Shown: positions 15,521 to 23,484, numbered from the stretch's first letter. The stretch: DNA of 34,293 bases from an uncultured Gammaproteobacteria bacterium (GCA_903928015.1 CAIYPF010000077.1:1-34293); one strand, 5' to 3'. Numbers and translations: made by a program. Notes: generated by a model not told the origin, from the letters alone.

Positions 15521-15898
15521 TTGAACCTCGTCGATATCGTTACCGTGCTGGTGATTTTGCAGTTTCTCGTCTTCGGCTCCCTGGTGGGCCGCGCGCGTGG
15601 CAAGTACGGCGTCAAGGCACCTGCCGTCACCGGCTCGGAGATGTTCGAGCGCACCTATCGCGTGCAGATGAACACGCTGGAGATCATGGTCTGCCTGGTG
15701 CCTGCGATGTATATCGCCGCGCGCTATTGGACGCCGGTTTTTCCTGCTGCGGCAGGGGCGGTGTATCTGGTCGGGCGCGTGATCTACTGCCAGGCCTACA
15801 TCAGCGCGCCCGAGCGCCGTGGCCTCGGTTTCATGCTGAGTGTGCTGCCGGTTTTCGCGCTGCTGTTCGCAGCGCTTGCCGGTGCGCTACTCGCCTGA
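15521..15898 (+). CDS. MAPEG-family membrane protein
   Basis: A 125-residue integral membrane protein with four predicted helices. MAPEG proteins include microsomal glutathione transferase and leukotriene-C4 synthase; bacterial ones are mostly uncharacterised. The family signature is clear in FERTYRVQMNTLEIMVCLVP (about residues 38-57), with the Glu/Arg/Asn pattern after the first helix, and YLVGRVIYCQAYISAPERRG later, which includes the conserved Arg and Tyr. No ATG fits, so the start is TTG 15521 (residues read NLVDIVTVLVI), supported by CCGGAG upstream. It ends 37 bp before the ACT-domain gene. Confidence 0.85.
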   Translation: MNLVDIVTVLVILQFLVFGSLVGRARGKYGVKAPAVTGSEMFERTYRVQMNTLEIMVCLVPAMYIAARYWTPVFPAAAGAVYLVGRVIYCQAYISAPERRGLGFMLSVLPVFALLFAALAGALLA

Positions 15899-15935
15899 TC
15901 TGCGCTCAGGCCCGGGCGCAGGTGTCACGAAGGTG

Positions 15936-16334
15936 ATGTCGGATCTGGGGCAACTGCTCGCCGCCATGGAGCCGGTCTTGCGTCCCGGCGCCTTCGTTTT
16001 CGGTGTCTTGCCCCGGGGAGTGTCGCTGGACGCGGCCGGCATCGTGGCATCGATGCGCGAAGCCGAGGGCGTCTCGGTGGTGATGGAAGAATCAGCTGCG
16101 ATGGAGGCGGGAGTGCAGCCGGTATTCCGCTGCGCCTGGATCACGCTGAAGGTTCATTCGGATCTCGAGGCAGTGGGCCTTACGGCGGCTTTCGCGAGCG
16201 CGCTGGGCCAGTCTGGCATCAGCTGCAACGTGGTTGCAGGCACGCACCACGATCACATATTCGTGCCTGTGGAGCGCGCGCAAGATGCGCTGCGCTCCCT
16301 GCTGGCACTGCAAGCCGCTCATTCGGTTCCCTGA
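15936..16334 (+). CDS. ACT-domain protein (DUF2241-like)
   Basis: A 132-residue protein with an N-terminal DUF2241-like half (LLAAMEPVLRPGAFVFGVLP, about residues 8-27) and a C-terminal ACT-like half: CAWITLKVHSDLEAVGLTAA followed by ISCNVVAGTHHDHIFVPV. ACT domains usually bind small ligands such as amino acids; these stand-alone proteins have no known role, although the HHDHIFVP end is very constant. The ATG at 15936 has AAGG close in front. It ends 31 bp before the convergent DUF1254 gene. Family call good, function unknown. Confidence 0.8.
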   Translation: MSDLGQLLAAMEPVLRPGAFVFGVLPRGVSLDAAGIVASMREAEGVSVVMEESAAMEAGVQPVFRCAWITLKVHSDLEAVGLTAAFASALGQSGISCNVVAGTHHDHIFVPVERAQDALRSLLALQAAHSVP

Positions 16335-16365
16335 AGCGGGACTCCGCGCCCTTGCGGCTCCCCGT

Positions 16366-17820
16366 TTACTTGATGTTCTCGAGATCAGGCAAAGCCCAGG
16401 TCTTGTTGAAATAGGCTTCTGTGGGTGCATAGAGGCGGAAGTACGTGAACCAGCCTTTTCCGGGCACCGTCTGCACGAAGTTCGCGTTTGCAGTGGCCGG
16501 CTTGCGGGGTCCGAAGTAGAGATCCACCGAGCCATCGGCGTTCACGTCGAGTCCGGCTTTGCGCGATGAGATGTCGGCACCACCCTGCGGGGTCTGCAGT
16601 GGCGCACGGCTGGTGTTCTCGTAGAGCGTGAAGGACCAGAACTGCTTTACCGGCGCGTTCGGTGGTACGCGCAGGTGATAGTTCTTGCCGCCGTCCAGCC
16701 AGGCACCGTCCTTGTCCCTGCTCGTTTCCAGATAAACCTGACCGAAGCCGAGGATGCGGCCCTGCATGCCAGAGGTGTTGCCGATCGCTTCGTAGAACCA
16801 GGACGCGCGTTCGTCGAGTTGCGAGAACGCGGGGGTCTGCTGGTCGAGCTCCACCATGTTCGCGTATTCCCACCGCGTGCCCTCGAACACGGTGGCACCG
16901 GGAAAGCGTTTGTCGAAGGCGTTTGCGCGCGCCATCAATTCGCCCGCCAGCGCGGCGTCGGCAAGGATTTTCCGCCGACGCGCATCCGGCGCGAAGGGCT
17001 TGCCCGGTTCGATGCCCAGCGAGCGCAGCATCGCGTGGAAGTACCCGTCGCGGATTTCCACGGGCTCGGGCTCGAGGATGGATTTCAGTTGCTCGAAGTA
17101 GCGTATGTCGCTCGGCTGCCAGGAGGCCCACTCGCGGCCACCTACCGGGATGTACTTGGTCTCGCCGGGCGTTTCGCGATCGTTCCAGGCATAGACGCGG
17201 TGTTTGCGCACGGTGGCTTCGGCCTCGACAGGATCCGCAGAGAGCCCGCGCGTGCCGAACCAGATCTGGTTGGTGGGTGAGCGCACCACGTGGTAGCCCG
17301 GCGGATTGAGTTCCGGGCCGCCCGGGGGAAGGATGAGGTATTTGCCGCCGAGGCCCTGATCGGGCCCGGTCTGGCCCATGTCGATCACCGGCCGTTGCCA
17401 GATGTCGTCGATGCCGCCGGCAGTGGCGCCTGCAGGCACCTCGACCACCAGAGGGCCCTGCTCGGCCATGTTCCAGAAAGTGAAGGCGTAGAGCGTGGTC
17501 AGGTTCGGCGTGAGCATGCCCGCCTTGTCCTTCAGGCTCTGGTACATGACGATTTCGCCGTCACGCGCGCCGAAGTTCTTGCGCTGCGCCTCGCGCAGTC
17601 CGTAGAAGCCCACCGCAGGCAGGCCCCACATGAAGGCCTGCGTTGCCCGCTGGAACTCCATCTCGTCGTAGAGCTTCTCCATGGACGCGGAAGAGGGGTA
17701 ACCGTTTTCGAGTTGCAGTTTTCCGATCCGTGTCGAGACAGTCTCCGATTGCGCCGGAGATGCCGTGAACAGCGCCATCTGCAGGGCGGTGGCGGTCAGC
17801 AGGGCGATGTGCTTTCGCAT
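16366..17820 (-). CDS. Secreted DUF1254/DUF1214 protein
   Basis: A 484-residue periplasmic protein: signal peptide (MRKHIALLTATALQMALF, cut near AQS-E), a DUF1254 half with FMWGLPAVGFYGLREAQ and MLTPNLTTLYAFTFWNM, and a DUF1214 half with FWSFTLYENTSRAPL, NADGSVDLYFGPR and GWFTYFRLYAPTEAYF then NKTWALPDLE. No catalytic residues are known for this family. It is the second gene of a pair: the start lies 8 bp after the stop of the DUF1254 lipoprotein gene at 17829, so they share a transcript. The closing segments match those of its neighbour, hence paralogues. The ATG at 17820 is chosen because it begins the signal peptide. Confidence 0.88.
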   Translation of the reverse strand: MRKHIALLTATALQMALFTASPAQSETVSTRIGKLQLENGYPSSASMEKLYDEMEFQRATQAFMWGLPAVGFYGLREAQRKNFGARDGEIVMYQSLKDKAGMLTPNLTTLYAFTFWNMAEQGPLVVEVPAGATAGGIDDIWQRPVIDMGQTGPDQGLGGKYLILPPGGPELNPPGYHVVRSPTNQIWFGTRGLSADPVEAEATVRKHRVYAWNDRETPGETKYIPVGGREWASWQPSDIRYFEQLKSILEPEPVEIRDGYFHAMLRSLGIEPGKPFAPDARRRKILADAALAGELMARANAFDKRFPGATVFEGTRWEYANMVELDQQTPAFSQLDERASWFYEAIGNTSGMQGRILGFGQVYLETSRDKDGAWLDGGKNYHLRVPPNAPVKQFWSFTLYENTSRAPLQTPQGGADISSRKAGLDVNADGSVDLYFGPRKPATANANFVQTVPGKGWFTYFRLYAPTEAYFNKTWALPDLENIK

Positions 17821-17828
17821 GGTGTGTC

Positions 17829-19226
17829 TCACTTGGTTTCCTTGAGTGCAGGCAGGGTCCACGATCCGTCCATGAGCGAGGCGCGTGGCCCGTAGAAGCG
17901 CGCGACAAAAAAGAACGGTCCGGCGGGGGCGGGCAACCAGTTGCCCGTCTTTCCAGCGCCCGGATCGGTGTTCTGGATGTAGATTTCCAGAGAGCCGTCT
18001 GCGCCCGGTGTCAGACTGGCGGTGCGATCACCGACCGAGTACCGGTTGAGCGGATTGTCCACCAGCAGGCGTTCAGGCAGCTTGTACATGGTGATCGACC
18101 AGAAGAGGTCTACCGGCGGCAACTGGCCTTTTTCGAAGCGCAGCACCCACTTCCTGGTGCCGTCCAGAATCTTGCCGTCCGGGCCTTTCTGCTGGCTCGC
18201 GTAAACGGCTTCTTCCTTGGTGTTGCCGTAGATGCCGAGCATCGCCCCCATCGCGCGGTTCATCACGTAATCGTTGCCGAGGGCTTCGCGGGTGCCGAAG
18301 AACTTCTTGGATTCGGTCTGGGCAATCGCCGTCGTGGAGAGCTCCTCCGAGGCGTCCGCGATGCCGGCCTCGATGGCCGCTCGCGTGGCGGCAGGCAGCG
18401 CGTCGGGATCGAAGGCCTTGCCCGGAGCGATGCCGATCTTCGCGAAGCGCTCGAACGCTGCTTTCTCGGCGGGCACGGCAGGCATCAAGGGCAGCAGCGC
18501 GTTCAGGTAGGAAATGAAACCGATGCCTTCTGCCCGGGTCTTGTCCCACGGTGGCAGCAGCAACTGCGGAGCGGCTGCAGGCGCCGGCGTGCCGGCGAAT
18601 TGCGAGAGGGGAGTCAGGCGGTAGTGCGCCTGCAGTGCCGCCATCGCCGGAAGATCGGCGTCGCCGTTCAACTGGGTGCGTGTCAGCGTGCCGACGATAT
18701 CGGTTTCGCTACGGAACACCTGCGCGATGCCCGGCGGGACCTGGCCATTCCAGTGCGGACCCGCGAACAGGTAGTTGCCTGCAGCGCGGCCCGTGGCGCG
18801 AACGCCGGTGTAGGCAAAGTTGTGGGTGTAGAGATCGAACCACTGGTTCACGTAGTAGCGCGGAGCCGCCACTGCGGGCAGGGACAGGACAATCGGTTCG
18901 GCGCGCAGGTCGAGCCAGGCCCAGGAGTAGGGCGTGTCATTGTTGGGAGTGACGATGTCTGCATCAGCCGGTGTGTACAGGCGCGAGTAGTGGCGAAAGC
19001 GGTTGAAGCCGCCGACGTAGGCGTTGGATGCCGGATCCAGGGCCTGTGTGTAGAGCGTCTGATAGCCCTGCAACGGAGCGTAGGCATAGAGCCATGCTTC
19101 CCTGGCAATCGCACGCGTCTCGTCCGGCCCGGGCGCGCCCGTCAGCGAAGAGCACGACGCAAGAAGGCCGAGGGCCAATGTCAGGGGAAGACGGTGTCTG
19201 AAGCGCAGAATCAGGTTGAGAAGCAT
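17829..19226 (-). CDS. DUF1254/DUF1214 lipoprotein
   Basis: A 465-residue protein with a lipoprotein signal; the lipobox is L-A-S-C with Cys25, so it should be anchored to a membrane, probably the outer one. DUF1254 part: REAWLYAYAPLQGYQTLY, TPNNDTPYSWAWLDLRAEP. DUF1214 part: VDLFWSITMYKLPERLL, GADGSLEIYIQNTDPG, NWLPAPAGPFFFVARFYGP, then a last DGSWTLPALKE. Both halves align with the gene just downstream. AAGGA seven bases before the ATG at 19226 supports the start. It is transcribed away from the LysR gene at 19373, its probable regulator. Role unknown; a substrate-handling job in the envelope is only inference. Confidence 0.88.
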   Translation of the reverse strand: MLLNLILRFRHRLPLTLALGLLASCSSLTGAPGPDETRAIAREAWLYAYAPLQGYQTLYTQALDPASNAYVGGFNRFRHYSRLYTPADADIVTPNNDTPYSWAWLDLRAEPIVLSLPAVAAPRYYVNQWFDLYTHNFAYTGVRATGRAAGNYLFAGPHWNGQVPPGIAQVFRSETDIVGTLTRTQLNGDADLPAMAALQAHYRLTPLSQFAGTPAPAAAPQLLLPPWDKTRAEGIGFISYLNALLPLMPAVPAEKAAFERFAKIGIAPGKAFDPDALPAATRAAIEAGIADASEELSTTAIAQTESKKFFGTREALGNDYVMNRAMGAMLGIYGNTKEEAVYASQQKGPDGKILDGTRKWVLRFEKGQLPPVDLFWSITMYKLPERLLVDNPLNRYSVGDRTASLTPGADGSLEIYIQNTDPGAGKTGNWLPAPAGPFFFVARFYGPRASLMDGSWTLPALKETK

Positions 19227-19318
19227 GCCGTTTTCCTTGGGGACGGAAACAGGGTTAAATCGCCCGGGCCAGTGTCAGCGCGCCCGCCTGATTGCGGCAA
19301 TGATCAATTAGGTATGGG

Positions 19319-19341
19319 CTGTATGCGCCTTGGCTATACAG
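19319..19341. promoter_or_regulatory. Candidate LysR-type operator (T-N11-A palindrome)
   Basis: CTGTAT at 19319-19324 and ATACAG at 19336-19341 form a perfect 6-bp inverted repeat with an 11-base spacer, the T-N11-A spacing of LysR-type binding sites. It lies in the 146-bp gap between the divergent DUF1254 lipoprotein and LysR genes, 32 bp before the LysR start, a place suited to control of both directions. Confidence 0.6.
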
Positions 19342-19372
19342 AGGCGGGCGTTTTTCATCTGTGGGATCCGAT

Positions 19373-20338
19373 ATGTCGATCGATCTTCGCTTGCTCCGCT
19401 TTGCCCAGGCGCTGATCGACCATGGCAGTTTCAGTCGGGCGGCCGAGGCCCTGCACGTCGCGCAGCCCTCGCTCAGCCGCGGTATCCAGGAACTTGAAGC
19501 CAGAGTGGGTGTGCCGCTGTTCATCCGCAGCCGGCTCGGCAACGAGCTCACGGACTTCGGCCGGGTATTCATGCAGCACGCGCAAGGTGTTCTTGCCCAT
19601 TCCCGTGATCTGGAGCGCGAAGTTGCACTGATCAAAGGCCTGGGATCCGCCGAGATCTCCGTGGCTATGGGGCCTTATGCCGTCGATCTGATCGGCACCG
19701 GCACTGCGCTCGACTTTGCCCGCAGCAGCCCTTCCCTGAAGCTGCGGGTCCTGCATGCGGATCCGGTTGCCGCGGTCAGGCTGATGCGTGCGCGACAGGT
19801 CGATTTCCTCGTGGTCGAAAGCAGCCTGATCGATGAGGAAGACATCGAGGTGATCGATTCTCTGGCGCCCCTGCCCGGGTACGTCGTGGTCCGCGGCGCT
19901 CATCCACTGCGTGAGCTCCCGACACCGGCTCTGGCGGATGTGCTCGATTACCCCTACGCGCAGGTCGTGATGCTGCCGCCGCGATTGCTGACCCCGCTCC
20001 TGTCCTGCCGTCGGCCGCGCATGGCACATGCCGCGATGCCGTTCCCGGCGATCGAATGCCCCACAGCCCGCATGGCCATCGACGTGGTAGCCGGCTCCGA
20101 TGCCTTCACCTTCAGCAATCTCGGTCTCATCAAGGACGAGTTGCCATCAGGGCGAGTGCAGGTCCTGCCGCTGCAGGCGCCGTGGTTGCGTACCGAGTGG
20201 AGCATCCTGCGTCTGCGCAATCGTGTCGTCCCGTCTGCGGTGAGCGCGGCCATCGATGCGGTACGGAACACGCATGCCGGGCTGCTTCGCGAAGAACAGC
20301 AGTTGCGCGCGAAGCACGCGAAATGGGATTCCCGGTGA
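19373..20338 (+). CDS. LysR-family transcriptional regulator
   Basis: A 321-residue LysR-type regulator: winged helix-turn-helix at residues 5-62 (LRFAQALIDHGSFSRAAEAL, then VAQPSLSRGIQELE), then a two-lobe effector-binding domain from about residue 90 (ISVAMGPYAVDLIG). It should bind DNA as a tetramer and respond to a small molecule, here unknown. The ATG at 19373 gives the normal family start; a GTG at 19361 adds four residues. It is divergent from the DUF1254 pair and a matching T-N11-A palindrome lies between, so that pair is its most likely target, together with self-repression. Confidence 0.9.
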   Translation: MSIDLRLLRFAQALIDHGSFSRAAEALHVAQPSLSRGIQELEARVGVPLFIRSRLGNELTDFGRVFMQHAQGVLAHSRDLEREVALIKGLGSAEISVAMGPYAVDLIGTGTALDFARSSPSLKLRVLHADPVAAVRLMRARQVDFLVVESSLIDEEDIEVIDSLAPLPGYVVVRGAHPLRELPTPALADVLDYPYAQVVMLPPRLLTPLLSCRRPRMAHAAMPFPAIECPTARMAIDVVAGSDAFTFSNLGLIKDELPSGRVQVLPLQAPWLRTEWSILRLRNRVVPSAVSAAIDAVRNTHAGLLREEQQLRAKHAKWDSR

Positions 20339-20490
20339 ACAAACCGTAACGGTGCTTCGGCAATTTCAACGGTGGTGCAACGGATCCCGTCACTGCCTCC
20401 GGCCGTATCATCCGCGTGGTTGCGGCAAACCGTCTTTGCAGTTCGCCAACCCACCGCTACATCCCCCTCAATCCTGCGTCGGAAGTACCC

Positions 20491-21039
20491 ATGAGACCTG
20501 TTCGTTTCCTTGCTGTTTTCCTGCTTGCTGCTTTGCCACTTGCTGCAACCGCTGCCACCAAGACTGTCTGCCAGGACGGTGGCCGCTACCGGGTGGTGTC
20601 AAAGCCCACCGACTCCGTCGGGACCGATTTTCTGGTCAAGTACACGGGCAGAGGGCGCAGCATTCCGCCCTGCAAATACGTTGTGCGTCCCGGAGACTTC
20701 GAGATCCGCAACGAGAGCGCCGAATATTTCCTGGGACTCGAGGGCCCGCTTCTCATTCTGGACAGCGGCACTGCACCCGAGCCGCGCGGCCTCATCATCT
20801 GGGATCTCGAGAAGCGCCAGAAGGTCTACACCGGCACCTACTCGCCGCCCTACGATATCGACCGCGACGGCATCGCTTTCTGGATGCCCTCGGGCGAGGC
20901 CACCGATGCCAACTGCCCGCAGGCTGCTGGCTGGCGAGCACAGGGTCTGGGTGCTGCACTCGAGACACAGGTACGCCTCGGCTTCTCCGACCTGAAAGTG
21001 GTGCCGGGCACTGCAACACGCTGCAGCGCCCGCCAGTAA
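20491..21039 (+). CDS. Small exported protein of unknown function
   Basis: A 182-residue protein with a clear Sec signal (MRPVRFLAVFLLAALPLAAT, cut near ATA-A). The mature part has four Cys (three paired-looking positions near residues 28, 55 and 148, and one near the end), which fits disulfides in the periplasm, and patches such as YFLGLEGPLLILDSG, GLIIWDLEKRQKVYTGTY and DIDRDGIAFWMP. I recognise no domain. GGAAG five bases before the ATG at 20491 supports the start. It is separated from LysR by 152 bp, in which ACCGTAACGGT near 20345 is a small palindrome with no other evidence of use. Confidence 0.6.
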   Translation: MRPVRFLAVFLLAALPLAATAATKTVCQDGGRYRVVSKPTDSVGTDFLVKYTGRGRSIPPCKYVVRPGDFEIRNESAEYFLGLEGPLLILDSGTAPEPRGLIIWDLEKRQKVYTGTYSPPYDIDRDGIAFWMPSGEATDANCPQAAGWRAQGLGAALETQVRLGFSDLKVVPGTATRCSARQ

Positions 21040-21075
21040 GCCAGACATTTTCTTGATGTGCGGGAACTGACGCAG

Positions 21076-21561
21076 ATGGACATCAGGCCAGACGATCTCA
21101 GCTCAGCCCGTGTGCACGCCCTGCTGGAGGAGCACCTGCGGGACATGCGGGCATGGTCGCCGCCGGGCAGCGTCCACGCGCTGGATCTCGACGCGCTGCG
21201 CGGCCCCGGCATGAGTTTCTGGACCGTCTGGGACGGTGATGAGCTGCTCGGCTGCGGGGCTCTGATGGAGCACAGCGCCGGGCACGCCGAGATCAAGTCC
21301 ATGCGCTCCGCGCTCGCGCACCGCGGCAAGGGCGCGGGGGTCGCAATGCTCTCGTACATCATCGACGAGGGGCGCAGGCGCGGATATGCGCGTCTCAGCC
21401 TGGAGACGGGCTCGTCCGAGCCCTTCACTCCATCGCGCGCGCTGTACTCCCGCTTCGGCTTCAGCGAGTGCCCGCCTTTTGCCGACTACGTAGAAGACCC
21501 GCACAGCGTTTTCATGACGCTTGAGCTCAGCCCTCTGGCGGGCGAGGTGGCCAGAGCCTAA
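21076..21561 (+). CDS. GNAT-family N-acetyltransferase
   Basis: A 161-residue acetyltransferase that should move an acetyl group from acetyl-CoA to an amine. The fold is seen from WTVWDGDELLGCGALME (strands 2-4), IKSMRSALAHRGKGAGVAML (acetyl-CoA pyrophosphate loop, RGKGAG at about 83-88), and RRGYARLSLETGSSEPF with SRALYSRFGFSECPPF near the end. This is close to the YjdJ/PhnO-like 'putative N-acetyltransferase' group; the substrate is unknown. ATG 21076 or GTG 21058 could be the start; ATG is preferred by family length. Confidence 0.85.
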   Translation: MDIRPDDLSSARVHALLEEHLRDMRAWSPPGSVHALDLDALRGPGMSFWTVWDGDELLGCGALMEHSAGHAEIKSMRSALAHRGKGAGVAMLSYIIDEGRRRGYARLSLETGSSEPFTPSRALYSRFGFSECPPFADYVEDPHSVFMTLELSPLAGEVARA

Positions 21562-21602
21562 GCTCAGGCCGGGAATCATCCCCACCCGCAAAGGAGTCCG
21601 AT

Positions 21603-21704
21603 ATGGCCAAAGGCATGGACAAGAAGAAAGAGACCAAGAAGAAGCCCACCAAGACGGTGAAGGAAAAGCGCGCCGCCAAGGTGGCAAAGAAAAGCGGCAA
21701 GTAA
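21603..21704 (+). CDS. 33-residue lysine-rich microprotein
   Basis: A short frame beginning MAKGMDKKKETKKKPTKTV and ending AKKSGK-stop; 15 of 33 residues are Lys, with one Arg, so it is very basic. A strong Shine-Dalgarno, AAGGAG at 21591-21596, lies six bases before the ATG, which argues that it is translated. I recall near-identical MAKGMD-K-K-x-x-K-K small proteins in other gammaproteobacteria, but no function. Disordered, basic proteins of this size often bind nucleic acid or ribosomes, which here is only a guess. It sits between the GNAT gene (41 bp before) and a 15-bp stem-loop. Confidence 0.75.
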   Translation: MAKGMDKKKETKKKPTKTVKEKRAAKVAKKSGK

Positions 21705-21713
21705 GCGCGGTCC

Positions 21714-21746
21714 GCGCAGGTTCGCCCGCCACGGGCGAGCCTGCGC
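21714..21746 (+). terminator. Strong stem-loop after the microprotein gene
   Basis: GCGCAGGTTCGCCCG (21714-21728) pairs with CGGGCGAGCCTGCGC (21732-21746), a 15-bp stem with one G-T pair and a CCA loop. It starts 9 bases after the microprotein stop. The following bases (AATCTGCC) lack a T-run, so it may be a weak or factor-assisted terminator or an mRNA-stabilising end. Confidence 0.55.
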
Positions 21747-21788
21747 AATCTGCCCGGTGTTCCACTTCCAGCCCTCTCCGGTGGTGGC

Positions 21789-22205
21789 GTGGTGACACGT
21801 CGCGTCGGTGATACAGACATCCTTCCCCTGCATCGGGCCTCGTGCCACTGCGGTGCGGTGGTGCTGGAGCTCGCGCTACCCGATGGCATCGTCGATACCC
21901 GCCGCTGCAACTGCTCGCTGTGCCGGCGCAAAGGCGCGATCATGGGCGCCGTGCCTCTGGAAGGCCTGCGCGTTGTGCAGGGCCAGTCCGCGCTACGGCT
22001 CTACCAGTTCAACACGTTCAGCGCAGAGCATTGGTTCTGTGCGATGTGCGGCATCTACACACATCACCGGCGTCGCTCCAATCCGCTGCATTACGGCTAC
22101 AACGTGGGATGCCTCGAGGGTGTGGATCCTTCGCTGCTCGAGCCGGTGCCGACAGGTGACGGCGTCAACCACCCTTCGGACCGTCAGGAGACCGTTACCG
22201 CATGA
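21789..22205 (+). CDS. GFA/CENP-V-family zinc-binding protein
   Basis: A 138-residue protein of the glutathione-dependent formaldehyde-activating (GFA) family. Zinc ligands are visible: CHCGAVVLE near residues 19-27 (C-x-C), CNCSLCRRKG (about residues 40-49; C-x-C-x2-C), and WFCAMCGIYTHHRRRSNP (C-x2-C). These proteins add glutathione to aldehydes or have unknown roles. The frame begins with GTGs at 21789 and 21792; neither has a strong ribosome-binding site, so the start is uncertain. Its TGA overlaps the next ATG by 4 bp (22202-22205), which implies coupling with an exported protein of unknown role. Confidence 0.8.
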   Translation: MVTRRVGDTDILPLHRASCHCGAVVLELALPDGIVDTRRCNCSLCRRKGAIMGAVPLEGLRVVQGQSALRLYQFNTFSAEHWFCAMCGIYTHHRRRSNPLHYGYNVGCLEGVDPSLLEPVPTGDGVNHPSDRQETVTA

Positions 22206-22975
22206 TCCTGTCACGTGTGCGCATCGCAGCGCTCTGCCTGCTGATCCTGCCGCTGCAGGTGTTTGCAGCCTGCAGCAAATCCCAGCCCGGCTGGCTCTGG
22301 AACTACAACGGCGATATCGGCGGCAAGTACCGCATCCGCATGACGCTGGTCTTTGCCGGGGAGGAGATCAGCGGCGTGTATTTCTATGCCTCGCAGTTGA
22401 AGGACATCGCGCTGCGTGGCCGGATGCAGGACGCCACCCACGTGCTTCTCGAGGAACTGGATGGTTCGGGCAAGGTCGTTGCACGCATCGAAGCGGAATT
22501 TCCCGAAAAAGACCCCGACAGCGCCTTCGGCGACAGCGAGCTCCAGTGCGAGGTGATACGCGGCAACTGGAGCAAGACCGGCTCCGACACCAAACTCCCC
22601 ATCTATCTGCAGATGGAGGGAGGCACGGCAGGGTCGATCAAACATCGCTACGCCTCCATTGGCGTGCGCGACCCGGAGACCCTGCATCGCAACTCCCAGG
22701 CATTCTGGTTGGCCGTCAAGAGTGACGATCGCAAGGCGGCCGCGTCGCTGGTCCGCTACCCGATTCGTGTAGAGACCTCGGCCGGGCGCAAGCGCTATGC
22801 CTCTGCCGATGAGCTCCTCGGCGACTACGAACTCATATTCACGCCCCGGTTTCGCGAAAGCATTGCCAAAGCCCTGCCCCGCAATATGTTCGTCCGCGAT
22901 CAGGGCGCCATGCTCGGCAACGGTCAGGTCTGGTTCGGGGCCGATGGCAAGGTCACTGCACTCAACACCTTCTGA
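22202..22975 (+). CDS. Exported protein of unknown function
   Basis: A 257-residue protein with an N-terminal Sec signal (MILSRVRIAALCLLILPLQV, cut near FA-AC). Cys24 follows the cut region but the -3 residue is Phe, so a lipobox is doubtful. The first half (30-140) is beta-rich: RIRMTLVFAGEEISGVYFYA, GRMQDATHVLLEELDGSGK, ending CEVIRGNWSKTGSD. The second half (about 150-257) reads SQAFWLAVKSDDRKAAASLV then YPIRVE and DQGAMLGNGQVWFGADGKV, like proteins that handle secreted ligands. I cannot name a family. ATG overlaps the GFA stop, and the next lipoprotein starts 17 bp downstream. Confidence 0.6.
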   Translation: MILSRVRIAALCLLILPLQVFAACSKSQPGWLWNYNGDIGGKYRIRMTLVFAGEEISGVYFYASQLKDIALRGRMQDATHVLLEELDGSGKVVARIEAEFPEKDPDSAFGDSELQCEVIRGNWSKTGSDTKLPIYLQMEGGTAGSIKHRYASIGVRDPETLHRNSQAFWLAVKSDDRKAAASLVRYPIRVETSAGRKRYASADELLGDYELIFTPRFRESIAKALPRNMFVRDQGAMLGNGQVWFGADGKVTALNTF

Positions 22976-22992
22976 TCCGGACGATTGCACGC

Positions 22993-23484
22993 ATGCCTGT
23001 ACATCCCATGGCCTTTGTTCCACGCGCCAGCGTGCTGGTGCTGCTCCTCATGCTGCAGGGCTGCGAGCGATCAGCGCCGGCACCTGATCCCGCGCCTGCA
23101 CTGACGCCTGCAACTGCAACTGCAACCGGGAGCGTGCCCGAGCCTTCAAGCGCCCCGGAGGCTGTGCCCGCGCCTGCAACTGCACCCGAGGTCGCGCCAG
23201 AGCCTGCTGCGCAGCCCGAGAAGCACGAAGACCCGCCCCAGCTCGTTGCGCTGCGCAAGGACATGCCGCCGGATGCGGGCGATTTCATTCGCCGCGCCGT
23301 GATCTGCAACCACTGGGCGGGCGAGGAGCCCTACGACGAAGAGCGTCGCGCCCAGATCAACGCCATGGTGCAGGAGTTGCGCTGCCGCGAACTCGACGCA
23401 GACCAGGCCTCGCTTCGCAAGCAGTACGCCGGCAACGCCGAGGTGCTCCGTCGTATCAGGCAATCGAGGAGCACACCGCTGTGA
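22993..23484 (+). CDS. Lipoprotein with Pro/Ala linker and conserved C-terminal domain
   Basis: A 163-residue lipoprotein: signal with lipobox L-Q-G-C (Cys24 from ATG 22993; an in-frame ATG at 23008 is possible), a Pro/Ala/Thr-rich linker over about residues 28-75, and a compact domain from 80 on with DAGDFIRRAVICNHWAGEEP followed by YDEERRAQI and LRCRELDAD. The pattern C-x-H-W-x-G-E-E-P-Y-D-x-x-R recurs in many proteobacterial exported proteins of unknown role. The two Cys in this domain may form a disulfide. The TGA overlaps the next GTG start by 4 bp (23481-23484). The linker repeat (GCAACT units near 23110) is only low complexity. Confidence 0.65.
   Translation: MPVHPMAFVPRASVLVLLLMLQGCERSAPAPDPAPALTPATATATGSVPEPSSAPEAVPAPATAPEVAPEPAAQPEKHEDPPQLVALRKDMPPDAGDFIRRAVICNHWAGEEPYDEERRAQINAMVQELRCRELDADQASLRKQYAGNAEVLRRIRQSRSTPL

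Noticed and set aside
20340-20360. Palindrome ACCGTAACGGT as an operator
   Set aside because: It is short, 5-bp arms only, and has no partner site or clear promoter context.
23081-23220. Repeated CCTGCAACTGCAACTGC-like units as a possible tandem repeat element
   Set aside because: They encode the Pro/Ala/Thr linker of a lipoprotein and reflect low-complexity coding, not a mobile or structured repeat.
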